In this document: positions 1-5,824 of the stretch, piece by piece
Position numbering within the stretch: position 1 is the first letter of the stretch
Layout of the letters: each line of letters starts with the position of its first letter
Assembly (NCBI GenBank): GCA_013815405.1
Contig: JACDGF010000075.1
Span: forward strand, 1 to 8,442
From: Caulobacteraceae bacterium
Lineage (GTDB): Bacteria; Pseudomonadota; Alphaproteobacteria; Caulobacterales; Caulobacteraceae
Length of the DNA: 8,442 nt
Reading direction: 5' to 3'
Made by a program: the position numbers and the translations under genes
Notes under the pieces: generated by a model
The model's input: the letters and a program-made list of their open reading frames with translations, nothing else
Told to the model about the DNA's origin: nothing
Database searches by the model: none

Positions 1-141
1 CGCCGGCCGCCGGTCGAGGACCCCTCCGCGCATGTGCGCAAGGTCACCCCCGGCGATCACGTGGACAAGCTCAAGCCCGCGACCATCGCGGCGCTGAACA
101 CGCGGCTGGCGCCGATCCTGAGGGACCATGGCTATGGCTGA
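1..141 (+). CDS. Sulfotransferase family protein, C-terminal end only (5' part outside window)
   Basis: The open frame enters at base 1 and ends with TGA at 139-141, giving 46 residues that finish in DHGYG. No domain motif remains, but the tail is clearly related to the C-terminus of the minus-strand sulfotransferase at 1237-1971. Over a gap-free 41-residue stretch from EDPxAH to the GYG ending, 25 residues are identical, including the shared VTPGDH. On this basis I call it the end of a PAPS-dependent sulfotransferase of the same subfamily. It overlaps the start of manC by 14 bases, which suggests one transcript and translational coupling. The catalytic P-loop would lie upstream of the window. 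The relationship to the neighbour is seen directly. The enzymatic function is inferred from that neighbour. Confidence 0.7.
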   Translation, partial: RRPPVEDPSAHVRKVTPGDHVDKLKPATIAALNTRLAPILRDHGYG

Positions 142-1240
142 CTTTGTCGCTCGCGGCTCGCCGGCGGCGCCGATCACACCGGTGGTCATGTCGGGCGGCG
201 CGGGCTCGCGCCTGTGGCCGGTCTCGCGCGCCGCAAAGCCCAAGCAGCTCCACGCGTTGACCGGGGACCGGACCCTGCTGCGGCGAACCGTGGACCGCTT
301 CGCTCATGCGCCGGACCTCTTCGGCGCGCCCATCGTGGTCTGCGGAGCGGCCCACGAGGCCCTGGTCCGCGCGCAGTTCGCCGGCGATCCCGAGCCGCCA
401 CGCCTGATCCTGGAGCCGGTGGGGCGAAACACGGCCGCCTGCGCCGCGGTCGCCGCCTACTGGGTGGCTGGGAGCGAGGGCCCCGATCGGCTGATCCTGC
501 TGGCGCCGGCCGACCACCTCGTCGCTTCGCCCCGGGCCTTCGCCGAGGCCGTCCGCCGCGCGGTTCCGGCGGCCGAGGCGGGCGACCTGGTGAGCCTCGG
601 CGTGCGGCCGACCCACCCGGAAACCGGCTATGGCTACATCCGCCTGGGCGAGCCTCGGGGCGAGGTGTTCGAGGCCGCGCGGTTCGTCGAGAAACCCGAC
701 CGCGAGACCGCCGAACGCTACCTCGCCCACGGCGGCTATCTGTGGAACGGCGGCTACTTCCTGTTCCGCGCCGACCGCATGATCCTGGAGATGGAGCGCC
801 TGGCGCCCGAGATCTTCGCCCGCGCCCGCGAGGCGGTGGACCGGGGACGGCCGATCGACGGAGGCGGCCTGGCGCTCGATCCGGCGGCCTTCGCCGCCGC
901 CCCCTCCGATTCGATCGACTACGCGGTCATGGAGAAGGCCGGCCGCATCGCCGTGGCCCCCCTGGACGCCGGCTGGAGCGACGTCGGCTCCTGGTCCTCG
1001 GTGTGGGAAAACGCGCGGAGGGACGAGGGCGGCAACGCCGTTGTTGGGGACGTGCTGACGATCGACGCCCACGGCTGCTTCATCCGCTCCGAAGGGCCGA
1101 TGGTGGCGGTCGCCGGCGCCCGCGACCTCATCGTCGTGGCGACCCCCGACGCGGTCCTGGTCGCGCCGCGGCAGGAGGCCCAGAAGGTCAAGGACATCGT
1201 GGCCAGGCTGCTCGCGATGAAGAGGGTGGAGCTGCTCTAG
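128..1240 (+). CDS. manC: Mannose-1-phosphate guanylyltransferase (GDP-mannose synthesis)
   Basis: This cytoplasmic enzyme makes GDP-mannose from mannose-1-phosphate and GTP, supplying mannose (and through it fucose or rhamnose-type sugars) for polysaccharides. The nucleotidyltransferase signature GGAGSRLWPVSR..KPKQ lies at about residues 23-40. Other family motifs follow in order: a GYGYI stretch, FVEKP, YLWNGGYFLF, IDYAVMEK and GWSDVGSW, all typical of the type II GMP family. At 370 residues it has only the nucleotidyltransferase part. The C-terminal cupin (phosphomannose isomerase) domain of bifunctional ManC/AlgA proteins is absent, so isomerisation must come from elsewhere. Two ATGs compete, at 128 and 134. 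A GAGG at 120-123 lies 4 bases before the first and 10 before the second, so 134 is equally possible. The gene overlaps the upstream sulfotransferase, and its stop overlaps the stop of the convergent gene. The family call is firm. Confidence 0.93.
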   Translation: MAMADFVARGSPAAPITPVVMSGGAGSRLWPVSRAAKPKQLHALTGDRTLLRRTVDRFAHAPDLFGAPIVVCGAAHEALVRAQFAGDPEPPRLILEPVGRNTAACAAVAAYWVAGSEGPDRLILLAPADHLVASPRAFAEAVRRAVPAAEAGDLVSLGVRPTHPETGYGYIRLGEPRGEVFEAARFVEKPDRETAERYLAHGGYLWNGGYFLFRADRMILEMERLAPEIFARAREAVDRGRPIDGGGLALDPAAFAAAPSDSIDYAVMEKAGRIAVAPLDAGWSDVGSWSSVWENARRDEGGNAVVGDVLTIDAHGCFIRSEGPMVAVAGARDLIVVATPDAVLVAPRQEAQKVKDIVARLLAMKRVELL

Positions 1241-1971
1241 GCTCGGGCCGCCGGGCCATAGCCGAGGCGCTCGAGAACCCCCGCCAGGCGATCATCCAGC
1301 CCGGCGATCGTTCGCGCTTGAAGCTTCGCGCGATGATCGCCGGGGGTCACGCGCCGGATGTGGGCTTGCGGGTCTTCCCGCGCCGGGACCAGGTCGTTGC
1401 GGCCGACGACCTTGGCCACCCGGCGTTCGGAGACGGACAGGCCCAGATAGCCCAGCATGTCGAGCGCCCAGGCCTGCTTGTCGAAAATCACATCCTCATA
1501 GCGATACCGCCGGTGGGCCGGCAGACGGCCGAGGGTCTTCTCTATGAGGCGCGCCAGGGCGGCGGCTTCGCCGAGCACGAAGGCGTCGATGGTCATCGCC
1601 CTCACCTTGGCGCGGCGCCGCTCGAATCTTTCCAGCATGGCCGTGCCGTCGGTCGAGCCGGGCGCGCCGTGGCTGTAGGCCACGCTGTAGTAGAGGGATG
1701 TGAGGGCGTCGCGCGGGTCGCGCACCAGGAACACGGTCCGGTTGGCGGCGAAATCGGGAAGCGGCCAGGGCAGGTTCCGAAACCCCCCGTAGGCCTGCCC
1801 TTCCGGCTCGAAAGTCACCTCGACGTCGGCCAGCTCGATCCCTCTTTGGCGGGCGTCGTTGGCCGGCGCGCTGAAGCGCAGCCCCGCGGTCTGGCAGAGC
1901 GGCCGCATGATCCGGTTCAGGAGGGTGCTGCCGGACTTGACCAAGCCGACGATGAAGATCGAGGTGACCAT
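1237..1971 (-). CDS. PAPS-dependent sulfotransferase family protein
   Basis: A 244-residue protein with the two landmarks of Sulfotransf_1-type enzymes. The 5'-phosphosulfate-binding loop GLVKSGSTLL is at residues 9-18, and the 3'-phosphate-binding motif VRDPRDALTSLYYS is at about 83-96. It should transfer sulfate from PAPS to a hydroxyl or amine acceptor, probably a carbohydrate given the neighbouring manC. The acceptor cannot be read from sequence. I start at ATG 1971 because the beta-strand and P-loop follow at once, as usual in this family. A GTG at 1989 would add six residues, and neither start has a strong ribosome binding site. The C-terminus matches the fragment at 1-141. The gene is convergent with manC, both ending on CTAG 1237-1240, and divergent from the sulfotransferase at 2063. 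No transmembrane segment is seen. Confidence 0.85.
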   Translation of the reverse strand: MVTSIFIVGLVKSGSTLLNRIMRPLCQTAGLRFSAPANDARQRGIELADVEVTFEPEGQAYGGFRNLPWPLPDFAANRTVFLVRDPRDALTSLYYSVAYSHGAPGSTDGTAMLERFERRRAKVRAMTIDAFVLGEAAALARLIEKTLGRLPAHRRYRYEDVIFDKQAWALDMLGYLGLSVSERRVAKVVGRNDLVPAREDPQAHIRRVTPGDHRAKLQARTIAGLDDRLAGVLERLGYGPAARA

Positions 1972-2015
1972 CGGCGCCCCGTAGCACACTTCCGCGCCCG
2001 GCCTTGACGGCGCTC

Positions 2016-2028
2016 CGCCCGCCGGGCG
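2016..2028. repeat. 13-bp palindrome in the divergent intergenic region
   Basis: CGCCCG-C-CGGGCG is a perfect inverted repeat with one central base. It lies between two divergent sulfotransferase genes, 20 bases before the candidate -10 at 2049. It could be an operator or simply a by-product of high GC content. Only position and symmetry support it. Confidence 0.3.
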
Positions 2029-2048
2029 CGCGAGGCGGCGGGCTTGCT

Positions 2049-2063
2049 GCTAGAAACGCCTCA
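2049..2063 (+). promoter_or_regulatory. Candidate -10 element giving a leaderless transcript
   Basis: GCTAGAAA at 2049-2056 closely fits the GCTANAWC -10 consensus described for Caulobacter housekeeping promoters. Its last base lies about seven bases before the ATG at 2063, so transcription would start at or next to the start codon. The stretch just before that ATG has no Shine-Dalgarno sequence, which fits leaderless translation. No good -35 is visible 16-18 bases upstream, which keeps confidence low. Confidence 0.35.
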
Positions 2064-3121
2064 TGACTCACCACTGGCTGGTGGCCGGCGTCGGCCGATC
2101 CGGAACGACGGCCATCTACGAGGCCCTGCAGGCCTTCGCGCGCCGGCGGCGCGGGTTCCGCTATTTCTATGAGCCCTATCTTTGGGGCCCGCCGACTTGG
2201 GGTTCGAATTTCCGGCGCGTGGCCGGCGCCTTCGCGACCACCAACTCCATCCATGCCGACGGCCTGCGATGCCACCTCGCCACCCCCCTCTTCGCCAGCG
2301 AGACCCAGGAACGGCCGGCCTGCCATCGCGATTTCGTCCAGGGACTGTTCGAGGCCGGCGCGCCGGTCCTGGCCAAGATCATCCGCGGCTGCGGGCGGCT
2401 GGACGACTATCTGAGGCTGAGGCCACGGCTGAAGCTCGTCTTCGTGATCCGCAATCCCCTCGACTGCGTCAATTCGGCGATGGGCAACTTCAGCTTCTTC
2501 GGAGACGAGTTCCATCCCTCCGACAAGCCCCGCTTCCACCGCGAGCTCGAGGCCCAGGGCCGGCCGCAACCGGCCTTCGCCACCGAAGCCGAGGCGGCCA
2601 CGGCCTGGTGGCATGAGATGAACCAAGCCGCGCTTCGCGCCTTCGAAGGCCGCCGGGACCGGGTGTTCATCGCGCCCCACGAAGCCTACGGCTCCGACCC
2701 CGAACCGGCCTTGCGCCTCTTGGCGAACTTCCTGTCGCTCGAGGCGCCGCAGACAAGGATGGGGTTTCTGGACGAGCCGGCCGGGCCGATCACCCGGCGG
2801 ATCAACCTCCACGCCGATGACCGCGACCACATCGCCCCCTATCAGACGGCCTATTTCGACCTGCTCGAACAGGTGTCCGATATCCCGATCGGCCCCGCTT
2901 GTCATGCGGCCATGGAAAGGATCGAGGCCAAGTACGAGCGTCTCGAGCCCGGCGCCTTCGTCCCCGATATGCCCAGGGACGCCTCGCCTCTAGCAGTACG
3001 CGCCCTGCTGAGGCGCGAACGGGACGCGCGGCGGATCGCCCTGACCGGCATCGGGCGGGCCGCCGAAAGCCTTCGGCGCCTCGAGGCGGAGATTTCAGGC
3101 GGGAGTTCTCCAAGGGTTTGA
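2063..3121 (+). CDS. Sulfotransferase family protein (second subfamily)
   Basis: A 352-residue protein with the PAPS-binding P-loop GVGRSGTTAIYEAL starting at residue 9 and a 3'-phosphate-binding motif VIRNPLDCVNSAMG at about 128-141. These are the two conserved elements of sulfotransferases. The rest of the protein is unlike the enzyme at 1237-1971, and it is about 100 residues longer, so it belongs to another subfamily and probably sulfates another position or acceptor. The C-terminal 60 residues are rich in Arg and Glu and probably helical. There is no signal peptide, so it acts in the cytoplasm or at the inner face of the membrane. The start at 2063 has no ribosome binding site but sits right behind a -10-like element, which suggests a leaderless mRNA. 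The family call is good. The substrate is unknown. Confidence 0.85.
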   Translation: MTHHWLVAGVGRSGTTAIYEALQAFARRRRGFRYFYEPYLWGPPTWGSNFRRVAGAFATTNSIHADGLRCHLATPLFASETQERPACHRDFVQGLFEAGAPVLAKIIRGCGRLDDYLRLRPRLKLVFVIRNPLDCVNSAMGNFSFFGDEFHPSDKPRFHRELEAQGRPQPAFATEAEAATAWWHEMNQAALRAFEGRRDRVFIAPHEAYGSDPEPALRLLANFLSLEAPQTRMGFLDEPAGPITRRINLHADDRDHIAPYQTAYFDLLEQVSDIPIGPACHAAMERIEAKYERLEPGAFVPDMPRDASPLAVRALLRRERDARRIALTGIGRAAESLRRLEAEISGGSSPRV

Positions 3122-3167
3122 TCGGGGTTTCCCTCCCTGTGTCGCGCGCGCGGCCCCTTTTCCCGGC

Positions 3168-3236
3168 GCCCCATTTGGGGCACGTGCCCCGTCGGGGGCG
3201 GAGAGTCCCCGATGCGACACGTGGGCCCCACCGGGG
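3168..3236. repeat. Cluster of overlapping G/C hairpins and two CACGTG palindromes
   Basis: Between the sulfotransferase at 2063-3121 and the broken one at 3287 lie interlocking inverted repeats. GCCCC/GGGGC occurs at 3168-3172/3177-3181. A perfect 14-bp palindrome GGGGCACGTGCCCC is at 3177-3190. GCCCC/GGGGC recurs at 3186-3190/3195-3199. TCGGGG/CCCCGA is at 3192-3197/3207-3212, and CCCC/GGGG is at 3226-3229/3233-3236. A second CACGTG is at 3218-3223. The arms are shared, so only some hairpins can form at once. No T-run follows, so it is not a classical intrinsic terminator. The 10-base GTCGCGCGCG is also repeated directly at 3141-3150 and 3239-3248, flanking the cluster. Confidence 0.55.
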
Positions 3237-3286
3237 TTGTCGCGCGCGAAACCGCCGCACCTTGGACCGTTGGAAGGACTTGAAGA

Positions 3287-3967
3287 ATGAACCGCGTGCG
3301 GCTCACCAAGGAACTCGGCGGATTGAAGATCAAGCGGACCTTGTCCTCCGGCCGTTGGCTGCTGGTCTGCGACGAATCCGTCTCTTCGCTCTTCGACGAG
3401 TGGGAGATAGGCCCCGAACGCCGGCTTGCGCTCAAGGATATCCCGAATTCGATCGGGCAGGCGAAACCCGTCGATTTCGCCGTGGTCTGCACCGAAAAGC
3501 CCGAGGGAGCGGTCCAGCAGACGCTCAAGGAGCATGGCGTCGCCAGCGCCGGCCTGTACAGCCAGGTGATCCCCCGCTTGGCCGCCGGCGTGCCCGCGCG
3601 TTTCCACGCCCCCCGCTTGGAAGCCGGATGTGGAGTACGCCATCATGTGCCTTCCGAGGTGCGGCAGCACGCTCGTCTCGCGGGAATTGAAGCAGATGGG
3701 CGGCGGCGATCCGGTCGAGCATTTCCGGGGCTTCGTTCAGACTTTGCTTCGGGAGCGGGGAGCTGGACTGAAGCGGTTCGGATCGACCGGCTTTTCGTGA
3801 ACGCCTTCGACGCTGGGGCGCCGTCGAGAATGTCGGCCCGCCGGTCTATGGCCGGGCCGGGCGAGCGAGGCCACGCCGTCGCCCCGTCGGGGGGACGAAG
3901 GGGCTTTTCGACAGCCATTTTTAAAGATTCGGCGCTCTGGGTCCTTGCGGATGCTTCGGCGCGCTGA
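3287..3967 (+). pseudogene. Frameshifted, truncated Stf0-like sulfotransferase
   Basis: The start is well supported: AAGGA at 3274-3278 lies eight bases before ATG 3287. About 107 residues look normal, ending near GLYSQVIPRLAAG and FHAP. Beyond the six-C run at 3609-3614 this frame becomes Arg/Gly/Ala-rich and non-conserved, staying open to TGA 3965-3967. Removing one C joins the N-terminus to the adjacent frame, which reads KPDVEYAIMCLPRCGSTLVS and then DPVEHFRGF (about 3621-3720). That resembles the PAPS P-loop and the following acidic-aromatic motif of Stf0/NodH-type sulfotransferases. That frame stops at TGA 3798-3800. A third frame then reads GTKGLFDSHF up to TAA 3922-3924, about where Stf0 enzymes have a G-F-G-x-K motif. 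The 3'-phosphate-binding region is absent. I infer a decayed gene with at least two frame disruptions and a lost C-terminus. A sequencing error at the C-run alone would not restore it. Confidence 0.6.
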
Positions 3968-3992
3968 TATTGACCGCCGCCTACGAAGCTTC

Positions 3993-3997
3993 AGGAG
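3993..3997 (+). promoter_or_regulatory. Ribosome binding site of the small charged protein
   Basis: AGGAG lies six bases before ATG 4004. It is the clearest Shine-Dalgarno sequence in the window and the main evidence that the short gene behind it is real. Confidence 0.6.
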
Positions 3998-4003
3998 AGT
4001 TAA

Positions 4004-4294
4004 ATGGTTGAAGAAAAGCAAGAGTTGCTCACGCCCGAGCAACAGTCGATGTGGAAGAGACAGCATCGCGACGACAAGTCGAAGTCGGCGTCGCCCGAGC
4101 AGAAAAAGGCGTGGAACAGGGATCTGCGCCAGAAACTGGAATCGATGAGCCCGGCCGACCTCGCCAAGACGCGGATGTCGTTGCAGGCCGAATGGGACGC
4201 CCAACCCGCCGAGCAGAAGGAAAAGAAGCAACAGCGGCTCGCCGAAAAGGCGAAGAAGAGCGCCGACAAGAGCCACGACGACGACGACGACTAG
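4004..4294 (+). CDS. Small, highly charged hypothetical protein with poly-Asp tail
   Basis: A 96-residue protein, not recognised as a named family. It is almost entirely Lys, Glu, Gln, Arg, Asp and Ala, with no signal peptide and no membrane segment, and should be helical and soluble or partly disordered. A spaced motif repeats: LTPEQQSMW near residue 9, SPEQKKAW near 30 and MSPADLAK near 48. This suggests three helix-starting S/T-P-x-x modules. The Lys-rich stretch at about 67-88 is followed by five Asp codons, all GAC, at the very end. A strong AGGAG ribosome binding site supports the start. It lies 19 bases before the next small gene and is probably cotranscribed with it. A role in nucleic-acid or protein binding is possible from composition, but there is no direct evidence. 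Confidence 0.7.
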   Translation: MVEEKQELLTPEQQSMWKRQHRDDKSKSASPEQKKAWNRDLRQKLESMSPADLAKTRMSLQAEWDAQPAEQKEKKQQRLAEKAKKSADKSHDDDDD

Positions 4295-4313
4295 CCTGAC
4301 GGCTCCGGGGGAG

Positions 4314-4586
4314 GTGGGAGAGCGCTGGGGCTGGAACCAGGAGAAGGGCCGTTACCTGACCCGGGCCCAGGCCCGCCATTGCCTCGATGTCGACGCCGCC
4401 ACCATCGAGGCGCTCAACCAACGGCTGCCTCGCGCCCTTCCCCCGCCGCTCGACCTCGACGCCAGAGGCTTCCAGGAGCGGGAATTCATCCCGGACGCCG
4501 CGCACACGCCGCCCAAGGAGCTCGCCGCCTTCTATTATGAACTGGCGAAGACCATGAGCCAGCGCCGAGGCCTCGAAGCCGCCTAA
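4314..4586 (+). CDS. Small hypothetical protein
   Basis: A 90-residue protein that I do not recognise. It starts with a Trp-rich segment (GERWGWNQEKGRYLT), followed by a probably helical segment (QARHCLDVDAATIEALNQRL) that resembles a small helix-turn-helix in spacing, then a Pro-rich linker and a C-terminal helix ending in SQRRGLEAA. The only reasonable start is GTG 4314, and GGGGGAG lies directly against it, so the spacing is poor. No in-frame ATG or other start exists upstream before the preceding gene. It follows the poly-Asp protein by 19 bases, which supports a two-gene operon. GC3-rich codons without interruption support coding. Its stop overlaps the stop of a minus-strand coding remnant. 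Confidence 0.6.
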   Translation: MGERWGWNQEKGRYLTRAQARHCLDVDAATIEALNQRLPRALPPPLDLDARGFQEREFIPDAAHTPPKELAAFYYELAKTMSQRRGLEAA

Positions 4587-4696
4587 GACGTACGAAGGGC
4601 GCTAACGTAGTCGTCGACATGGCGATCGGCCTCCAGGATGCGGACCCTCGGGTCGGCGAGGGCCTTGTCGCGCAGGGCCCGGTCCGGCGCTGGCGT
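4583..4696 (-). pseudogene. Orphan C-terminal coding remnant, family unknown
   Basis: On the minus strand a 37-residue frame runs from just after a stop at 4697-4699 to TAG at 4583-4585. It contains DKALADPRVRILEADRHVDD and ends YVSALRTS. Nearly all third positions are G or C, and the alternation of charged and hydrophobic residues looks like a real protein tail. It has no start codon, and upstream the frame is closed, so the rest of the gene appears lost. No family motif is left. The C-terminus overlaps the stop of the plus-strand gene at 4314-4586 by two bases, a normal convergent arrangement. A chance open frame in GC-rich DNA cannot be excluded. Confidence 0.4.
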
Positions 4697-4722
4697 TCAC
4701 CGTGTCGGCGCCTCGGGAAAAG

Positions 4723-4731
4723 CCCCCCCCC
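4723..4731 (+). repeat. C9 homopolymer tract
   Basis: Nine consecutive C residues lie about 115 bases upstream of the GH26-like gene, between an A-rich (GGGAAAAG) and an AT-rich (CTATTTTTCGATA) stretch. Tracts of this length can slip. Here it is intergenic, so any effect would be on promoter spacing. The rest of 4697-4844 holds no gene that I can support. Confidence 0.7.
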
Positions 4732-4762
4732 AACCGCCTATTTTTCGATACCGCGAGGGTCG

Positions 4763-4785
4763 GCGCCGGGGTTAGAACCCCGCGC
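4763..4785 (+). promoter_or_regulatory. Hairpin in the leader of the GH26-like gene
   Basis: CGGGGT (4767-4772) and ACCCCG (4777-4782) form a 6-bp stem with a TAGA loop. The stem extends three more G-C pairs (4763-4765 with 4783-4785) past a one-base bulge at 4766. No T-run follows on either strand, so it is not an intrinsic terminator. It could be an operator or a leader structure about 60 bases before the start codon. Confidence 0.4.
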
Positions 4786-4844
4786 AGGGCTCGCGCGAAC
4801 CCACCCGGAGCGGGCCGGTGGACCTTTCAGTGTCGGAGTCGACG

Positions 4845-5771
4845 ATGAAGCGGATGATGGCCTCGCTGGCGCTGGCGCTGATCGCCCTTTACCCTCTGGC
4901 GGCGCGGTCCGCGCCCGAGCTTCGGCCGCCGGCGATCCCGGCCCGGGGCGCCTATCTGGGGGCCTTGGTCAACCCGCGGGGTCTCAAGGGATCGGGGTTC
5001 GACGAAAAGCCCATGAAGGTGCTGGGCCAGCTCGCGGCGTTCAACGCCCAGGTCGGCCGCCCGTTGGCGATCCTGCACGTCTTCTCCGGGTTCGAGGATC
5101 CGCTGCCGACGCGAACCTTGGCCGCGATCGACAGGAACGGCTCGATCCCGCTGCTCGACTGGCACTGCGGCAGCCTCGCCGAGATCAACGCCGGCAAGCA
5201 CGACGGGGTGATCCACGCCTATGCCAAGGGGATCAAGGCGTTCGGCAAGCCCCTGTTCCTGCGCTGGTACTGGGAGATGAACCTCGACAAGCACAAGGCC
5301 AAGTCGTGCGACGCCTTCGGCAACGGTCCCGCCTTCGTCGCCGCCTGGCGGCGCATCAGGACCATCTTCCTGGCCGAGGGGGCGACCAACGCCGCCTTCG
5401 TCTGGTGCCCCAGCGGCCACGGCGATGTCGCGCCCTATTATCCGGGCGACGCCTATGTGGACTGGGTGGCCGCGGACAAGTTCGACAAGATGGCCTTCGG
5501 CGAACACGCGTTTTCGATGATGTTCGGCGGATTCATCGCCAAGCTTCCCCCGCACAAGCCGATCATGATCGGCGCGACCGGGGCGGCGGCGATCGACCAG
5601 GCGGCGTTCATCCGAGGCATCGCCAAGGACGCGCCCAAGATGCCCCGGATCAAGGCGATCATGTATTTCGACGCCCCCGGAAAGCACGGGTTCCAGCTGC
5701 AAGGCGAGGGCCTGGCCGCCTTCAAGGCCCTGGCGGCCGACCCGTATTTCTCATTCCGAGGCGCGCGCTGA
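4845..5771 (+). CDS. Secreted GH26-like (beta-mannanase family) protein, nucleophile Glu replaced
   Basis: A 308-residue protein with an N-terminal signal peptide (MKRMM, then a hydrophobic stretch to about residue 20, with likely cleavage near ARSA), so it is exported. The mature part resembles glycoside hydrolase family 26. Its acid/base motif RWYWEMN has E144, VWCPSG and YYPGDAYVDWV follow, and the late strand KPIMIGATGA is at about 239-248. In GH26 that strand normally carries the catalytic nucleophile in an E-(T/F/W)-G context; here the position is Ala244 (GCG at 5574-5576). The protein may therefore bind rather than cleave a mannose-containing glycan, or be a recently inactivated enzyme. 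ATG 4845 is preferred over GTG 4818: it has GGAG six bases upstream and begins a proper signal peptide. GDP-mannose and sulfotransferase genes nearby fit a mannan-type polysaccharide. The family call rests on motifs only. Confidence 0.75.
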   Translation: MKRMMASLALALIALYPLAARSAPELRPPAIPARGAYLGALVNPRGLKGSGFDEKPMKVLGQLAAFNAQVGRPLAILHVFSGFEDPLPTRTLAAIDRNGSIPLLDWHCGSLAEINAGKHDGVIHAYAKGIKAFGKPLFLRWYWEMNLDKHKAKSCDAFGNGPAFVAAWRRIRTIFLAEGATNAAFVWCPSGHGDVAPYYPGDAYVDWVAADKFDKMAFGEHAFSMMFGGFIAKLPPHKPIMIGATGAAAIDQAAFIRGIAKDAPKMPRIKAIMYFDAPGKHGFQLQGEGLAAFKALAADPYFSFRGAR

Positions 5772-5824
5772 TCGGAGGCGACCGCGTCGTTGGACGCGCT
5801 GGCGCGCTATCGCGCGGGAGTTAA

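Noticed and set aside
214..2007. Long plus-strand frame of 597 codons across manC and the next gene
   Set aside because: It is Arg/Gly/Pro-rich with no motifs, and lies in another frame over manC and antisense to the sulfotransferase; both real genes have clear family motifs.
2004..2009. TTGACG as the -35 partner of the -10 at 2049
   Set aside because: The spacing is about 39 bases, far too long.
1496..2905. Long minus-strand frame of 469 codons
   Set aside because: It covers two motif-bearing sulfotransferase genes on both strands and has the biased composition of a GC-rich shadow frame.
3168..3236. Intrinsic terminator after the sulfotransferase gene
   Set aside because: Strong stems are present, but no T-run follows any of them on either strand.
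4619..5824. Plus-strand frame of 401 codons across the GH26-like gene
   Set aside because: Arg/Gly/Pro-rich without motifs; the overlapping frame has a signal peptide and GH26 motifs.
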